NCBI GenBank assembly: GCA_002501855.1
Contig: DAOM01000141.1
Coordinates: 1-37,953, forward strand
Source of the DNA: Candidatus Nitrosopolaris nunavutensis
GTDB taxonomy: Archaea; Thermoproteota; Nitrososphaeria; Nitrososphaerales; Nitrososphaeraceae
Length of the DNA stretch: 37,953 bases
Direction: 5' to 3'
The notes beneath the pieces were generated by a model. It ran no database searches and was not told where the DNA came from. It saw only the letters and a program-made list of their open reading frames with translations. Position numbers and translations under genes: made by a program. Position 1 is the stretch's first letter, and each line of letters starts with the position of its first letter. Below, in pieces: positions 24,501-32,482 of this stretch.

Positions 24501-25475
24501 CTAAACTTCTAGGGTTGTCTTAATCTCCTTACATCTTTTCCGGAGAGAGACTGTGGATATGTCAGCTACTTGGCATATCTCGACCTGTCGGAGAAACTCG
24601 TTGCAGGTTTGTGAAGCCAAATATATTACAGCGCCGGCCAGCGCTCTGGGGTTCTTCCCGATTGAAATTCGGTTTTGCTGTACCTCCGAAAATATTTTAA
24701 GTGCTTCTCGTTTTGTTTTCTCACTCAGATCAAGTCTGTTGGCTATGAGTGTAACATAATCTGGCCCATGCAGTACCGGCATTTGTAAAGAAAGCTCTCT
24801 CAATATCAACTTATAATGTGACATCACATCTTTACTGGACAAATTACAGACTGAAGCTACGTCAGAAATCGTTTTCGGGGTTGCAGTCTCCCTGCACGCG
24901 GCGTAAAGCGCTGCCCCTACAAGCCCTAGGGTTGATCTGCCCTTTGCGAGCTTTTTTATTGCTGCTTTCCTGTAGATATATGCAGCACTTTCCAGCACAG
25001 CTTGGCTAAGGTTAAGTTTTTCGCCAAAATTATTTAGAAATTTTAAAGCCTTCTCCAAATTTCTCGATATTGAGTCATTCAGTTGAGATCTGTTATTCCA
25101 AGTGCGCAATCTTTGCATTTTCAGTTTCTGTGCTGGTTCCAGCGCTTTACCGCGCGCATCTGTGTCCCCCATCCCTATTAGAGTGGATAGTCCCTTATGA
25201 TGTATAGCCAAAGATTCAGGCATGCCAGTTCTGGATCTATCGCTGAAGCCAGATTGGCCAGAATATCCGCTCGAGTGTTCATTGTTAAAAAATTTATCGT
25301 TTGCAACGCAACCACAGGAGCTGCAGACGTACTCACTTGAAACCATATCAAAGATAACAGTATAACCCTTACATTGTTCGCAGTATGTCGCATCATTGCG
25401 TTCGTTTAACTTGCTCTCCGGAGGCATTATGGTCTGAGCTCCAATCGAAACAAGTACGCAACTCTTTTTATCCAT
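24501..25475 (-). CDS. tfb: Transcription initiation factor B (TFIIB homologue)
   Basis: TFB bridges TBP-bound promoters to RNA polymerase. The N-terminal zinc ribbon has Cys32, Cys35, Cys51 and Cys54 (CEQC and CSSCGC). It is followed by the B-reader region (NNEHSSGYSG onward, with many Arg/Ser). Two cyclin folds follow, with markers SQAVLESAAYIYRKA, STLGLVGAALYAACR and NPRALAGAVIYLASQ. Nitrososphaeria usually carry several TFBs, so this is one paralogue. The gene has its own TATA box at 25501-25509 and an ATG almost at the predicted transcription start. Confidence 0.93.
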   Translation of the reverse strand: MDKKSCVLVSIGAQTIMPPESKLNERNDATYCEQCKGYTVIFDMVSSEYVCSSCGCVANDKFFNNEHSSGYSGQSGFSDRSRTGMPESLAIHHKGLSTLIGMGDTDARGKALEPAQKLKMQRLRTWNNRSQLNDSISRNLEKALKFLNNFGEKLNLSQAVLESAAYIYRKAAIKKLAKGRSTLGLVGAALYAACRETATPKTISDVASVCNLSSKDVMSHYKLILRELSLQMPVLHGPDYVTLIANRLDLSEKTKREALKIFSEVQQNRISIGKNPRALAGAVIYLASQTCNEFLRQVEICQVADISTVSLRKRCKEIKTTLEV

Positions 25476-25500
25476 AGTTTTTCTAGAAATTAGATAATTC

Positions 25501-25509
25501 TAATATAAA
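25501..25509 (-). promoter_or_regulatory. TATA box of tfb
   Basis: On the minus strand TTTATATTA is centred about 30 bases before ATG 25475, predicting a leader of only a few bases. Confidence 0.6.
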
Positions 25510-25625
25510 CCGCAATATGCTTAGAAAATCGAAATCAGACATCTTTTTCTTAAGATTATTCTAGTATCTTAATGTGTGCCTATAACAAATCGTCTAGCTA
25601 ACATTTACAAAATTCTAGAAAGCGG

Positions 25626-25638
25626 TTATTATATATTA
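25626..25638 (+). promoter_or_regulatory. TATA box deciding the TTG start of the glycosyltransferase
   Basis: TTATTATATATTA is centred about 27 bases before TTG 25661, so the message should begin at the TTG. The ATG at 25638 is out of frame and soon stops. Confidence 0.6.
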
Positions 25639-25660
25639 TGAGGTATTTTGTCTCTAGATA

Positions 25661-27055
25661 TTGCTAGACGATATCCTAGTAGGCATTATAACAGTTGTAT
25701 GGCTTACTAACGTCCCTATTGCATTTGTATCTATAATCAGGTTTCTGAAGAATAGAGAAGCTTTCATAGGAAAGGACGTTCAACGAATTCATAACGACCC
25801 GGTAATAATATTCCAAATAACTAGTCGTTCTGCAACAAAGACGCCGGTCGTACTGCGAGGTATCGATTCAATAGTCACATCTTGTGACAAGATAAAGTAC
25901 ATCGATTACCGAATCTCGGTTATTACTGACGACCCACAGGACATTGATACCCTGTCCCACTCAAATATTGAGGTTGTGCTGGTTGATAAAAGCTTCAGAA
26001 GTAATGCAATCAAGAAAGGAAGAGCGTTACAATATGCAGTCGAATCCAGGCGCAAAACTGGAAGAAACACTTCGAAATACTGGATCTTCCATATGGACGA
26101 CGAAAGTTATGTTACAAATCAAACTGTTCTCTCTCTGCTGAAAGCCATTAGAGAGGGTCAAGGACTAGCCTTTGAAGGACCCATTTTCTACCCTTTAAAA
26201 TTTGAATCGGCGAACATCCTAACAGCACTTGCTGAATCCATAAGGCCATTTACTTGCTACGATTGCGTATCGCAGATGAAAAATGAGCAATATGTAAAGA
26301 CTTCTCCATTGCACATGCACGGAAGTAATTTACTGGTAAGATCAGACGTCGAGGATTCGATCGGTTGGAATTTCGGACCAACTCTTGCAGAAGACCAGAT
26401 GTTCGGCTATGAAGTGTACCATAAATATGGTCCAAGATCCATGGGCTGGCACGGAGGTATTCTTTTGGAGCAGCCGCCCCTAAGCATCAAGGACCACTTC
26501 ATGCAAAGGCGTAGATGGGTTCTGGGTAGCCTACAGAACATAAACAAGTTTCCTCCGATTCACAGGTTTAAGCTCTCTTACAAGCTGATTACGTATTTTA
26601 TGGGCTTTGCTTCTGGCTTCATCTCTTTAATCCTTTCTTTCCACATAAACCTACCTCTTTTGCTTATGACATCAAATACCTTAATCAATTATAGAGTTGG
26701 CGCTGATGGCATGGCTGTCTTTGGGAACTTGCTGAGAACACTTTATTCTGAATTGACTGTACATTTTTTTGGGAACATGGGTGCTTTTCAATTTGGTATT
26801 GGCGCGATCTTGTTGTTTTCTTCTATGATATGGCTTCTTTCATATCAAATAGGATTATTTTTAAACCTCAGATATTCGAAGATAGCATGGTCAAAGAGAT
26901 TCGTGTTGCATTTGCAAACTCTCATACTCTGTCCCATCTTAGGATTGGTGGAGACGTTCCCGGCGTTTTGGACATTAATTGAATATCACGCTAAACGCCA
27001 AACGTCAAGAGCAGACAAAAACTTCATTTATGACTTTTATGTGATAAATAAATAA
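25661..27055 (+). CDS. Membrane glycosyltransferase family 2 (egghead/cellulose-synthase-like)
   Basis: An N-terminal membrane helix leads into a GT2 catalytic domain with HMDDESY (metal-binding DDE at 146-148), HMHGSNLLVRSDV, AEDQMFGYE (general base Asp245) and QRRRWVLGS (282-290, the QxxRW motif). Three or four C-terminal membrane helices follow. The spacing and wording (HGSNLLVR, EDQ, KDHFMQRRRW) resemble animal egghead-type mannosyltransferases and processive polysaccharide synthases. The likely product is a membrane- or surface-linked glycan; the donor sugar is unknown. The gene is monocistronic. Confidence 0.87.
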   Translation: MLDDILVGIITVVWLTNVPIAFVSIIRFLKNREAFIGKDVQRIHNDPVIIFQITSRSATKTPVVLRGIDSIVTSCDKIKYIDYRISVITDDPQDIDTLSHSNIEVVLVDKSFRSNAIKKGRALQYAVESRRKTGRNTSKYWIFHMDDESYVTNQTVLSLLKAIREGQGLAFEGPIFYPLKFESANILTALAESIRPFTCYDCVSQMKNEQYVKTSPLHMHGSNLLVRSDVEDSIGWNFGPTLAEDQMFGYEVYHKYGPRSMGWHGGILLEQPPLSIKDHFMQRRRWVLGSLQNINKFPPIHRFKLSYKLITYFMGFASGFISLILSFHINLPLLLMTSNTLINYRVGADGMAVFGNLLRTLYSELTVHFFGNMGAFQFGIGAILLFSSMIWLLSYQIGLFLNLRYSKIAWSKRFVLHLQTLILCPILGLVETFPAFWTLIEYHAKRQTSRADKNFIYDFYVINK

Positions 27056-27081
27056 TCATAAAACTGTATCTTCGCCCCAAT

Positions 27082-27297
27082 TTACGCTTTATCGCCCTGA
27101 GGGAGTTCTCGATCAGCGATTGTGATATCATCTACCGTGCTTAAGCACTTTGTGCACCAGTTCAATACCTTGGTTGATTTGTTGAAAGGATATATAGGCA
27201 AGCCGTATCTGTCGTTTACTTGTCCGCAATTAGGACATATTTTACTTTGATTACTGTTATCTGCGTTGGGATTATGCCATGAAGTACTGCTGCTCAT
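27082..27297 (-). CDS. Small zinc-ribbon protein (71 aa)
   Basis: Two CxxC pairs, CPNCGQ and CTKC, separated by 24 residues with aromatic content (GLPIYPFNKSTKVLNW) form a zinc ribbon. The Ser/Asn-rich N-terminus is disordered. It could bind nucleic acid or a protein partner; no function is assigned. It converges on the glycosyltransferase gene. Confidence 0.65.
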   Translation of the reverse strand: MSSSTSWHNPNADNSNQSKICPNCGQVNDRYGLPIYPFNKSTKVLNWCTKCLSTVDDITIADRELPQGDKA

Positions 27298-27638
27298 TAT
27301 ATATTACTAATTACTATTAGCTGCGATTAAATAAACATTTGATTGGAATTTACCTTTGTTGTGTTTGGGAAGCCTGGATTACCTGTTCAACGAAGACTCT
27401 AAGATACATGAGCTAATAGAACCTGCAGAGTAGAAACCGTCATAACGAAAGGGATTACTATTGACCTTTGTAACTAACAGTCTCCCTCCCGGATCTCCTC
27501 CATTTTTGGGTAGCCATAGAATTTGACTATCGATATCTTGTAAGGATTTTGAATATCGTCGCCATAACGTCGGTGTTTGCAAGCATTGCTTTGCTCTTGA
27601 TTATTACTTACGATTACGAGCCAAAATTCTAAACGACG
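27298..27638. other. Intergenic region left of the transposase
   Basis: No supported gene. The region includes the promoter of the minus-strand zinc-ribbon gene at its left end, and probably the left end of the insertion sequence. I could not find a terminal inverted repeat that matches the right side, so the element boundary is not set. Confidence 0.45.
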
Positions 27639-28578
27639 TTGAAGAACAAATCGAAGAAAGCGACGCCAGAAGAAATTACACTTTGTACTGATTGTAAATC
27701 TCCTGCTATAATTAATAACGGAAAACGTGGCAGGCGAGTGCTAGAACAAATTCTATGCTGCAAAGATTGCGGCAGACAATTCAGAAAACAGGAAGTGGCT
27801 TTCGCAGAGTGATTCAAGAATGATTTCTCTGATTCTTTCTATGCATTGCCGCAACGTAAGCTTGCGCGGAATTGCTGCTACTCTGAACGAGACTTTCGAT
27901 ATCAAAGTCTCTTATCAAACAATTCACAACTATTTGCGCCGATACGAGAAATTACTTTCTGATTATATGAATAGTCTAAAACCGAAATTTAGCGGAAATG
28001 TCAACGTGGACGAATTATTCGTAAAAATTGATGGTCAAATGAAGTATTTGTTTGCCGCGCTTGACCCAAATACACGGTATTTGTTATGTACAATCCTTTC
28101 ACAGAAAAGAGACCACAAAGGCGCGCGTCAATTATTCCATAAGCTTTCGGAAGTCACGGCTCACAACAAAATCAATCATACCATCAAAACAATAACGTCC
28201 GACGCATTACTAGCCTACAAAAGCGCATACAAAGCTGAATTTCTAAATGACGTAGCAACCAAAACAGAAAATCCACCGAAACATAATTTTGCATCTGGAA
28301 TCAGAGGCTTAGTCGACAATAATATCATGGAGCGCGTCAACAATACTTTGAGTGGACGCGAGAAAAATTACAGAGGATTAAACGTTGATGATACTCCAAT
28401 GATTCCACTTTTTGCAGCGTATTACAATTTGGTAAGAGAACACCAAGCAATCGGTAAGACGCCCGCAAAAGCTGCAGGTATCGATTTGAAATTAGGACAC
28501 GACAAATGGAATGGATTGATAAAACGCGCCCACATATACAATAAAACAGGCGGAAAGATTAGGGTGTGGGAGAAATAA
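27639..28578 (+). mobile_element. Insertion-sequence remnant with frameshifted DDE transposase
   Basis: A zinc-finger N-terminus (LCTDCKSPAIINNGKRG, ILCCKDCGRQFRK) is read from TTG 27639 and stops at 27808. The rest is one base out of frame: RKWLSQSDSRMISLILSMHC, then ATLNETFDIKVSYQTIHNYL, VNVDELFVKIDGQMKYLF (first Asp), TSDALLAYKSAY (second Asp) and NNIMERVNNTLSGREKN (Glu). This is a D,D,E transposase with an IS6-like core. The break lies in the A-run at 27783-27787; removing one A joins the parts as RQFRNRKWLS. It is a +1-type change, unlike the -1 slippage of most two-frame IS transposases, so decay is likelier than programmed frameshifting. Confidence 0.8.
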
Positions 28579-28694
28579 ATCGTAACGTTCATAGCTAGTA
28601 TTATTGATAATAATACTTTTAGCTGGAGAATGAAATAGTCATTTGATTTTTCCCTTCAATACAAATAACCAAAAGGATTCTTGTCATGTAATAC

Positions 28695-29282
28695 ATGATG
28701 AAATTTTGGTTTGGTATATCTGCTGCGATGTTCGTCTTTGGTATTGCAATTGGGTTTTATGTAGCGGTAAATTCATCCAAACAACTAGCTGTATTAGGAG
28801 CAACTGGTGCAATCATTGCCATTTTTAGCGGTCTTGGAACGGCGACAACAGCCATGAATCTATTATTACAGTGGTCTCGGGAACCCATTTTAAGATTCGG
28901 AACGACAGCTCCCAATAGCGAACGAGTATACCACTTACATGTTACAAAGACAAGAGGAAAGGGCGTGGTCGAGAATTGTGCAGCTTTCCTGACAGTTGAG
29001 GACACAATTGTTACTGACTCGCCAACGATTTGGTCCCTTTATGGAAAACGACAAATAAATATTGGAGACGTGGACGTGCACGCACGTTTGTTCAAAGTCG
29101 TAAACGGTGAGACCATAATATTTCCTGTCGCTAATGAAATTCAAGGTCTCGATATGGAAAATCCTTATCCACTCAAACAAGTGATCGACAAGTGGCTGAC
29201 TCTACGAATGGTTTCAACCAGCGGAAACATTCCGAAACCATTCAAAGATACAATAGGAAATATTGTCGGTTTTCATAAGTAG
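28695..29282 (+). CDS. Hypothetical membrane protein with extracytoplasmic beta-rich domain (195 aa)
   Basis: Two N-terminal membrane helices (WFGISAAMFVFGIAIGFYV, LAVLGATGAIIAIFSGLG) are followed by a soluble, strand-rich domain (EPILRFGTTAPNSERVYHLH onward). I do not recognise the family. The protein lies directly after the transposase and could be cargo or simply the next resident gene. Confidence 0.6.
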   Translation: MMKFWFGISAAMFVFGIAIGFYVAVNSSKQLAVLGATGAIIAIFSGLGTATTAMNLLLQWSREPILRFGTTAPNSERVYHLHVTKTRGKGVVENCAAFLTVEDTIVTDSPTIWSLYGKRQINIGDVDVHARLFKVVNGETIIFPVANEIQGLDMENPYPLKQVIDKWLTLRMVSTSGNIPKPFKDTIGNIVGFHK

Positions 29283-29380
29283 AACCATGCAACATTGACA
29301 TGCACGTTTTGACAAGCGTTAATTGGACAATACCGCCAGGACAAATCTTATATTGTTCCGTTCATTACCGTACTCTACAT

Positions 29381-29776
29381 ATGCCTAAGGCCGGCTTCAA
29401 GTCAATAACTGTAAGCGAAAATGTTTACAAGAAATTTTTTGATGTTTATGAAAAAAGCAGGAAGGAATTAGAATTAAAGGGCATCACTAGTTTCTCGGGT
29501 TATCTTACCAGCATGATGGAAGAGATGATGATCAAATACGAAGCGTTTGCCAAGCATGCTCCATTCATTCAAAAGATTGCAATTGATCAAAATCGAGTTA
29601 TCCTAAAGGATAACAAATGTAACAGAATCGTAGAAGTCCTTCTGAAGGATCAGGAGTTGCAGTGTCTTCTTGATGAAAAATCGGACTGTGTGCACGTAGG
29701 ATTCGTATATTCTTTGCCTGAATTATATTCTATAATCAATAGCAAAGCAATCAAAGTACCTCGCCGGGTGCAATGA
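29381..29776 (+). CDS. Conserved thaumarchaeal protein, ribbon-helix-helix-like start (131 aa)
   Basis: The product MPKAGFKSITVSENVYKKFF, then SSFSGYLTSMMEEMMI-like helix, ends in a strand-rich domain with DKSDCVHVGFVYSLPE-like sequence. The opening (strand GFKSITVSE then helix) resembles ribbon-helix-helix antitoxin or repressor proteins. The type recurs across Nitrososphaeria without an assigned role. ATG 29381 is preferred over the upstream ATG 29300 because TTATATTG at 29349-29356 places transcription start near 29378. Confidence 0.7.
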   Translation: MPKAGFKSITVSENVYKKFFDVYEKSRKELELKGITSFSGYLTSMMEEMMIKYEAFAKHAPFIQKIAIDQNRVILKDNKCNRIVEVLLKDQELQCLLDEKSDCVHVGFVYSLPELYSIINSKAIKVPRRVQ

Positions 29777-29832
29777 ACCAGTCTCAGCGCTGGGATTTCA
29801 TAGAATCTTCACTGCTCGACGAGGTTCCTTAA

Positions 29833-29930
29833 TGGAGGGGGTGGGATTCGAACCCACGAACCCCTAAGGGACGGGATCACCTATTTTCATCTTGAGTCCT
29901 GCGCGTTTGACCGGGCTTCGCTACCCCTCC
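29833..29930 (-). tRNA. tRNA-Leu (CAA anticodon) with a 13-base intron
   Basis: The minus strand gives a type II tRNA: acceptor GGAGGGG/CCCCTCC, D stem GCG/CGC, variable hairpin CCCTTAGGGG, T arm GTGGGTTCGAATCCCAC and discriminator A, the Leu identity base. The loop CTCAAG gives anticodon CAA. Removing ATGAAAATAGGTG leaves 84 bases plus discriminator. The anticodon stem keeps one A-C mismatch (CAGGA/TCCCG), so stem geometry is slightly weak. Confidence 0.85.
29878..29890 (-). other. Intron of tRNA-Leu(CAA), position 37/38
   Basis: Thirteen bases after position 37. The possible central helix of the bulge-helix-bulge (CTCA with TAGG) has one C-A mismatch, so it is a relaxed form. The length matches what is needed to give the same mature size as tRNA-Leu(UAA). 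Confidence 0.65.
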
Positions 29931-30152
29931 TCGACAAAGCTCGCGCTTATCTTCCCCTATTTCAGGGTTACGTCGTCCATCGGTCACTATCTGTCTATCA
30001 ATGTATCTGCGAAGCAAATCAATCTTTAGAATGCAATAATTGATTTGTTATCACGAACGGTGAGTGCGTCTCGGGTCTTGGTCCCGCTTTCTTTTAATCC
30101 CTAAAGTTAAAGTAATTGTCACAGCTTTAATCAGCTTAAGGGTAGATATTTC

Positions 30153-30293
30153 GTGCCGAAGCCTGAAATCATCTCTAAACTATGTACGAAATGTCATTCA
30201 AAAACCGTTCATGAAATAAGAGAAAAGACGGTTGTTGGAATTAGACTTGTTTGTACCGATTGTGGACAATCGATGATGATAAGCAAGATGTAA
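30153..30293 (+). CDS. Small zinc-ribbon protein (46 aa)
   Basis: GTG 30153 opens a frame MPKPEIISKLCTKCHSKTVH to MMISKM with two pairs CTKC and CTDC spaced 19 residues apart, a compact zinc ribbon. It lies between tRNA-Leu and the OB-fold gene on the same strand as the latter (55 bases apart) and may be co-transcribed with it. The function is unknown. Confidence 0.6.
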   Translation: MPKPEIISKLCTKCHSKTVHEIREKTVVGIRLVCTDCGQSMMISKM

Positions 30294-30348
30294 TCTAAGT
30301 AATCCGGAACCTTTATTATAACAATCGGATAAAGCAAGGGAGTAAGAA

Positions 30349-30636
30349 ATGAAGATCACTGATCTAAAACCTGGAATGCGAGGGGTCAGCGTGGACGGAA
30401 AAATCGAAAGCATTACAGAACCGCGAACGGTAAATCTCCGAACAGGTGGAACTGCTCAAGTCGCAGATGCGATGCTCTCCGATGAGACAGGTCAAATAAA
30501 GCTCTCATTATGGGATGATCAGATTAACCTTGTCAAGCAGGGAGATAGCGTTTCCATAGAAAACGGCTACACTCAAGCATTCCGAGGAGAAAACAGCCTC
30601 AACATAGGTAGATATGGCAAGATCAAAAGGTTATGA
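30349..30636 (+). CDS. OB-fold single-stranded DNA-binding protein, RPA-like (95 aa)
   Basis: The sequence KITDLKPGMRGVSVDGKIES, ITEPRTVNLRTGG, VADAMLSDETGQIKLSLWDD, QGDSVSIENGYTQAFRGENS is a single OB fold of the archaeal SSB/RPA type (DETGxIxLxLW motif). It lacks the C-terminal zinc finger and acidic tail of longer SSBs. It probably binds single-stranded DNA or RNA; whether it is the main SSB of the cell is not clear. Confidence 0.85.
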   Translation: MKITDLKPGMRGVSVDGKIESITEPRTVNLRTGGTAQVADAMLSDETGQIKLSLWDDQINLVKQGDSVSIENGYTQAFRGENSLNIGRYGKIKRL

Positions 30637-30736
30637 AAACGTTCGTCATCTTTTTCAATAGCATGAGCCAAACCATGCTTTATCAGTTTGGTGTTACATC
30701 CAAAAGCAGCGCCCCAAAGAGCTGGATGTCTTCCCG

Positions 30737-31540
30737 CTAGCTGATGTAGCCCGTATCAGACGGTCTGTTCGTTGCGCTACCTTGTTGTTGTTGTGGTTGT
30801 CCCATTCTTCCAGCCATTTGCTGTTCTATTGTTTGGATTAACATTTCGGTGTCTTTGGCTCTCTTTTCAAGATTTTTCATGTCTACGCTAACACCTACGA
30901 TCGAAAGTAAAGTTTCTAAGAGGGATTTGGATGCTTTTGCATCGACTACATATCCGGAGGTTTCTCCTAAAAGGCAAGTACCCTTAACCCCCCGGAGTTT
31001 TGCGCTACCAATGATAAGCCCATTCATACCAGTGATGCTCCCGCCGTCCATCGTCGAGATATTACGCTCGCCAAAGGACTTTATGGTATCTGTATCAGTT
31101 GCGGTGCCAAAAATCCGCGGATTTTCCACAAACACTCCGGTAATATATGCTGCCAAAGTAAAAACGTGCGACGTCTTGAATCTCGCAGCAATATCCAATA
31201 TTTCCTCAGCCAAGAGATACTCAGAATCTGGGTTTGCAGGTTGAGAGTCACCTGTCAGTAACAGCAGACTGGTGTCGGTGGAGCTCCCACCCTTTGAGTA
31301 GAAGATAGTGTTTTTCATGAGATCTGCAGTCCCGTCAGATCGGATCAGAACCTGGGGCGGGAAAGAAGTAGAGTAAATATCTGCAAGATGCTGAGCATGC
31401 AGCTCTTCGATCAGATGATCGACGGCCATCTTCCCGACGTATCCACTTCCCGGAAAACCACAAATTAGATAAGGAGATTTTAATTCTGGTAATTCGCCTG
31501 AAGAATAAATTACATTTATCCCAGGGCGCGAGGCTAACAT
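30737..31540 (-). CDS. PAC2-family protein (proteasome assembly chaperone-like)
   Basis: The product has the PAC2 fold marks: YLICGFPGSGYVGKMAVDHL at the start, YSTSFPPQVLI, LLLLTGDSQP, HVFTLAAYITGVFV and LLGETSGYVVDAKASKSLLE. Archaeal PAC2 (COG2047/COG1938) proteins resemble eukaryotic proteasome assembly chaperones. The last 40 residues form a helix followed by a Gln/Pro-rich disordered tail (QPQQQQGS). Length (267) is normal. Its partners are not encoded nearby. Confidence 0.85.
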   Translation of the reverse strand: MLASRPGINVIYSSGELPELKSPYLICGFPGSGYVGKMAVDHLIEELHAQHLADIYSTSFPPQVLIRSDGTADLMKNTIFYSKGGSSTDTSLLLLTGDSQPANPDSEYLLAEEILDIAARFKTSHVFTLAAYITGVFVENPRIFGTATDTDTIKSFGERNISTMDGGSITGMNGLIIGSAKLRGVKGTCLLGETSGYVVDAKASKSLLETLLSIVGVSVDMKNLEKRAKDTEMLIQTIEQQMAGRMGQPQQQQGSATNRPSDTGYIS

Positions 31541-31780
31541 AAAATTTCGAACGATTCATGCACTTTAAAACGTTACGAGAGAGACTTTCCTTCTTGGACC
31601 GACAAAGGAAGCGAAAACCGTCGCTAGCTGTGAATAATTTCCCAATAGAATGACCTGTGTCCGTATTTTGAGGAGACCGGAAGAGTTTGGATTGGATAAA
31701 CATTTGAGTTATTACCTTGGATGCAAGAATTAAAATAAAAAGGATCTAAAGTCCTTATTGTTTCAATTAACTGCACACTA

Positions 31781-31835
31781 AAACCAGTTGTGCCTTCAGA
31801 TAATATTATTAATGAAACCAGTTGTTTTTCAGATG
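31781..31835 (+). repeat. Direct repeat bracketing the tRNA-Thr TATA box
   Basis: AAACCAGTTGT..TTCAGAT occurs twice, at 31781-31799 and 31815-31833, separated by the AT-rich TATA element AATATTATTAATG. The second copy ends six bases before the tRNA. It looks like a short duplication of promoter-proximal DNA. Confidence 0.6.
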
Positions 31836-31839
31836 TAGC

Positions 31840-31913
31840 GCCTTGGTAGCTCAGCCTGGTAGAGCGTTGCCTTGGTAAGGCAAAGGTCGCGGGTCCAAAT
31901 CCCGCCCAAGGCT
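31840..31913 (+). tRNA. tRNA-Thr (GGT anticodon)
   Basis: Acceptor GCCTTGG/CCAAGGC, D arm GTAGCTCAGCCTGGTAGAGC, anticodon stem TTGCC/GGCAA with loop TTGGTAA (anticodon GGT, reading ACC and ACT), and T arm GCGGGTCCAAATCCCGC. The discriminator is T, CCA is not encoded, and there is no intron. A TATA box lies near 31803-31812. Confidence 0.95.
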
Positions 31914-32337
31914 CTTTACGTTTGAATTGGAGTAGATCGTGATCCCGTGGGGCTCTCAGATCGTGATTTGCAGTCTCATCTTGATAGTCTCAAGAAGTCA
32001 GTCCTTGTAAAATTCGAACTTACTGTCGTCTCCCTATGTCGAATCCATGTTGTTTCCAAAAAGCTACCGAGAGCACCTTCAAATTACACTGAAAGCCGAA
32101 TGAATGATGAAGTATTGCACATATCCTCGGAACATAGGACAGCTCGGTTGAGCATCTTTAATTCTTCATAGCCACCTGAGGGGAATGTTGCGTATAGTAT
32201 TGTGTCTCTGACGTAGAAATACCGATCATCTCACTGAATGTAGCGTCATCATCCTAATAGTTAGGAAGATACGAGATATGAGATAGTATAGACGTACGCT
32301 TTTATTATATTTCGAATCAAGTCAAACTGCTACAAAG
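31914..32337. other. Intergenic region between tRNA-Thr and tRNA-Leu
   Basis: No supported gene. A GTG-started frame at 31947-32171 has no recognisable motif and I do not call it. At the right end TTTATTATAT (32301-32310) is the TATA box of tRNA-Leu(UAA), about 30 bases upstream of it. Confidence 0.5.
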
Positions 32338-32363
32338 GCGGGGGTTGTAGAGCCTGGCCAAAT

Positions 32364-32382
32364 AAGCTAACTGACTTTGGAG
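32364..32382 (+). other. Non-canonical intron in the D arm of tRNA-Leu(UAA)
   Basis: CCAA of the exon pairs with TTGG at the intron end, giving a four-base central helix with ATA and AGA bulges. Cutting AT|A and AG|A releases 19 bases and rebuilds D stem GTA/TAC. This agrees with the splicing rule for archaeal bulge-helix-bulge motifs. Confidence 0.7.
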
Positions 32383-32396
32383 ACGCGGGACTTAAG

Positions 32397-32412
32397 ATCT
32401 CAAGAATGGGTG
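32397..32412 (+). other. Canonical intron at 37/38 of tRNA-Leu(UAA)
   Basis: CTTA of the anticodon loop can pair with TGGG (two G-T pairs) as the central helix, with AGA and TGA bulges. Cutting AG|A and TG|A releases 16 bases and restores a five-pair anticodon stem. Confidence 0.75.
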
Positions 32413-32482
32413 ATCCCGTCTCTTAGGGGTCCGTGGGTTCGAATCCCACCCCCCGCACGTAAAGATCGTCTCATGGAGTTGC

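Larger units (their letters stand above)
32338..32457 (+). tRNA. tRNA-Leu (UAA anticodon) with two predicted introns
   Basis: Acceptor GCGGGGG/CCCCCGC, variable hairpin, T arm GTGGGTTCGAATCCCAC and Leu discriminator A are all present, but the primary sequence is 119 bases plus discriminator. Removing 32364-32382 (19 bases) from the D region restores the D stem GTA/TAC. Removing 32397-32412 (16 bases) after position 37 restores the anticodon stem CGGGA/TCCCG around CTTAAGA. The result has 84 bases, exactly the length of the spliced tRNA-Leu(CAA). It is on the plus strand with its own TATA box. Confidence 0.88.

Noticed and set aside
29300..29380. N-terminal extension from ATG 29300 of the 29381 gene
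   Set aside because: The extension covers the TATA-like element and is unlike the conserved start MPKAGFKSITV.
31947..32171. A GTG-started 74-codon frame between two tRNA genes
   Set aside because: No family resemblance, no promoter at the right distance, and atypical composition.
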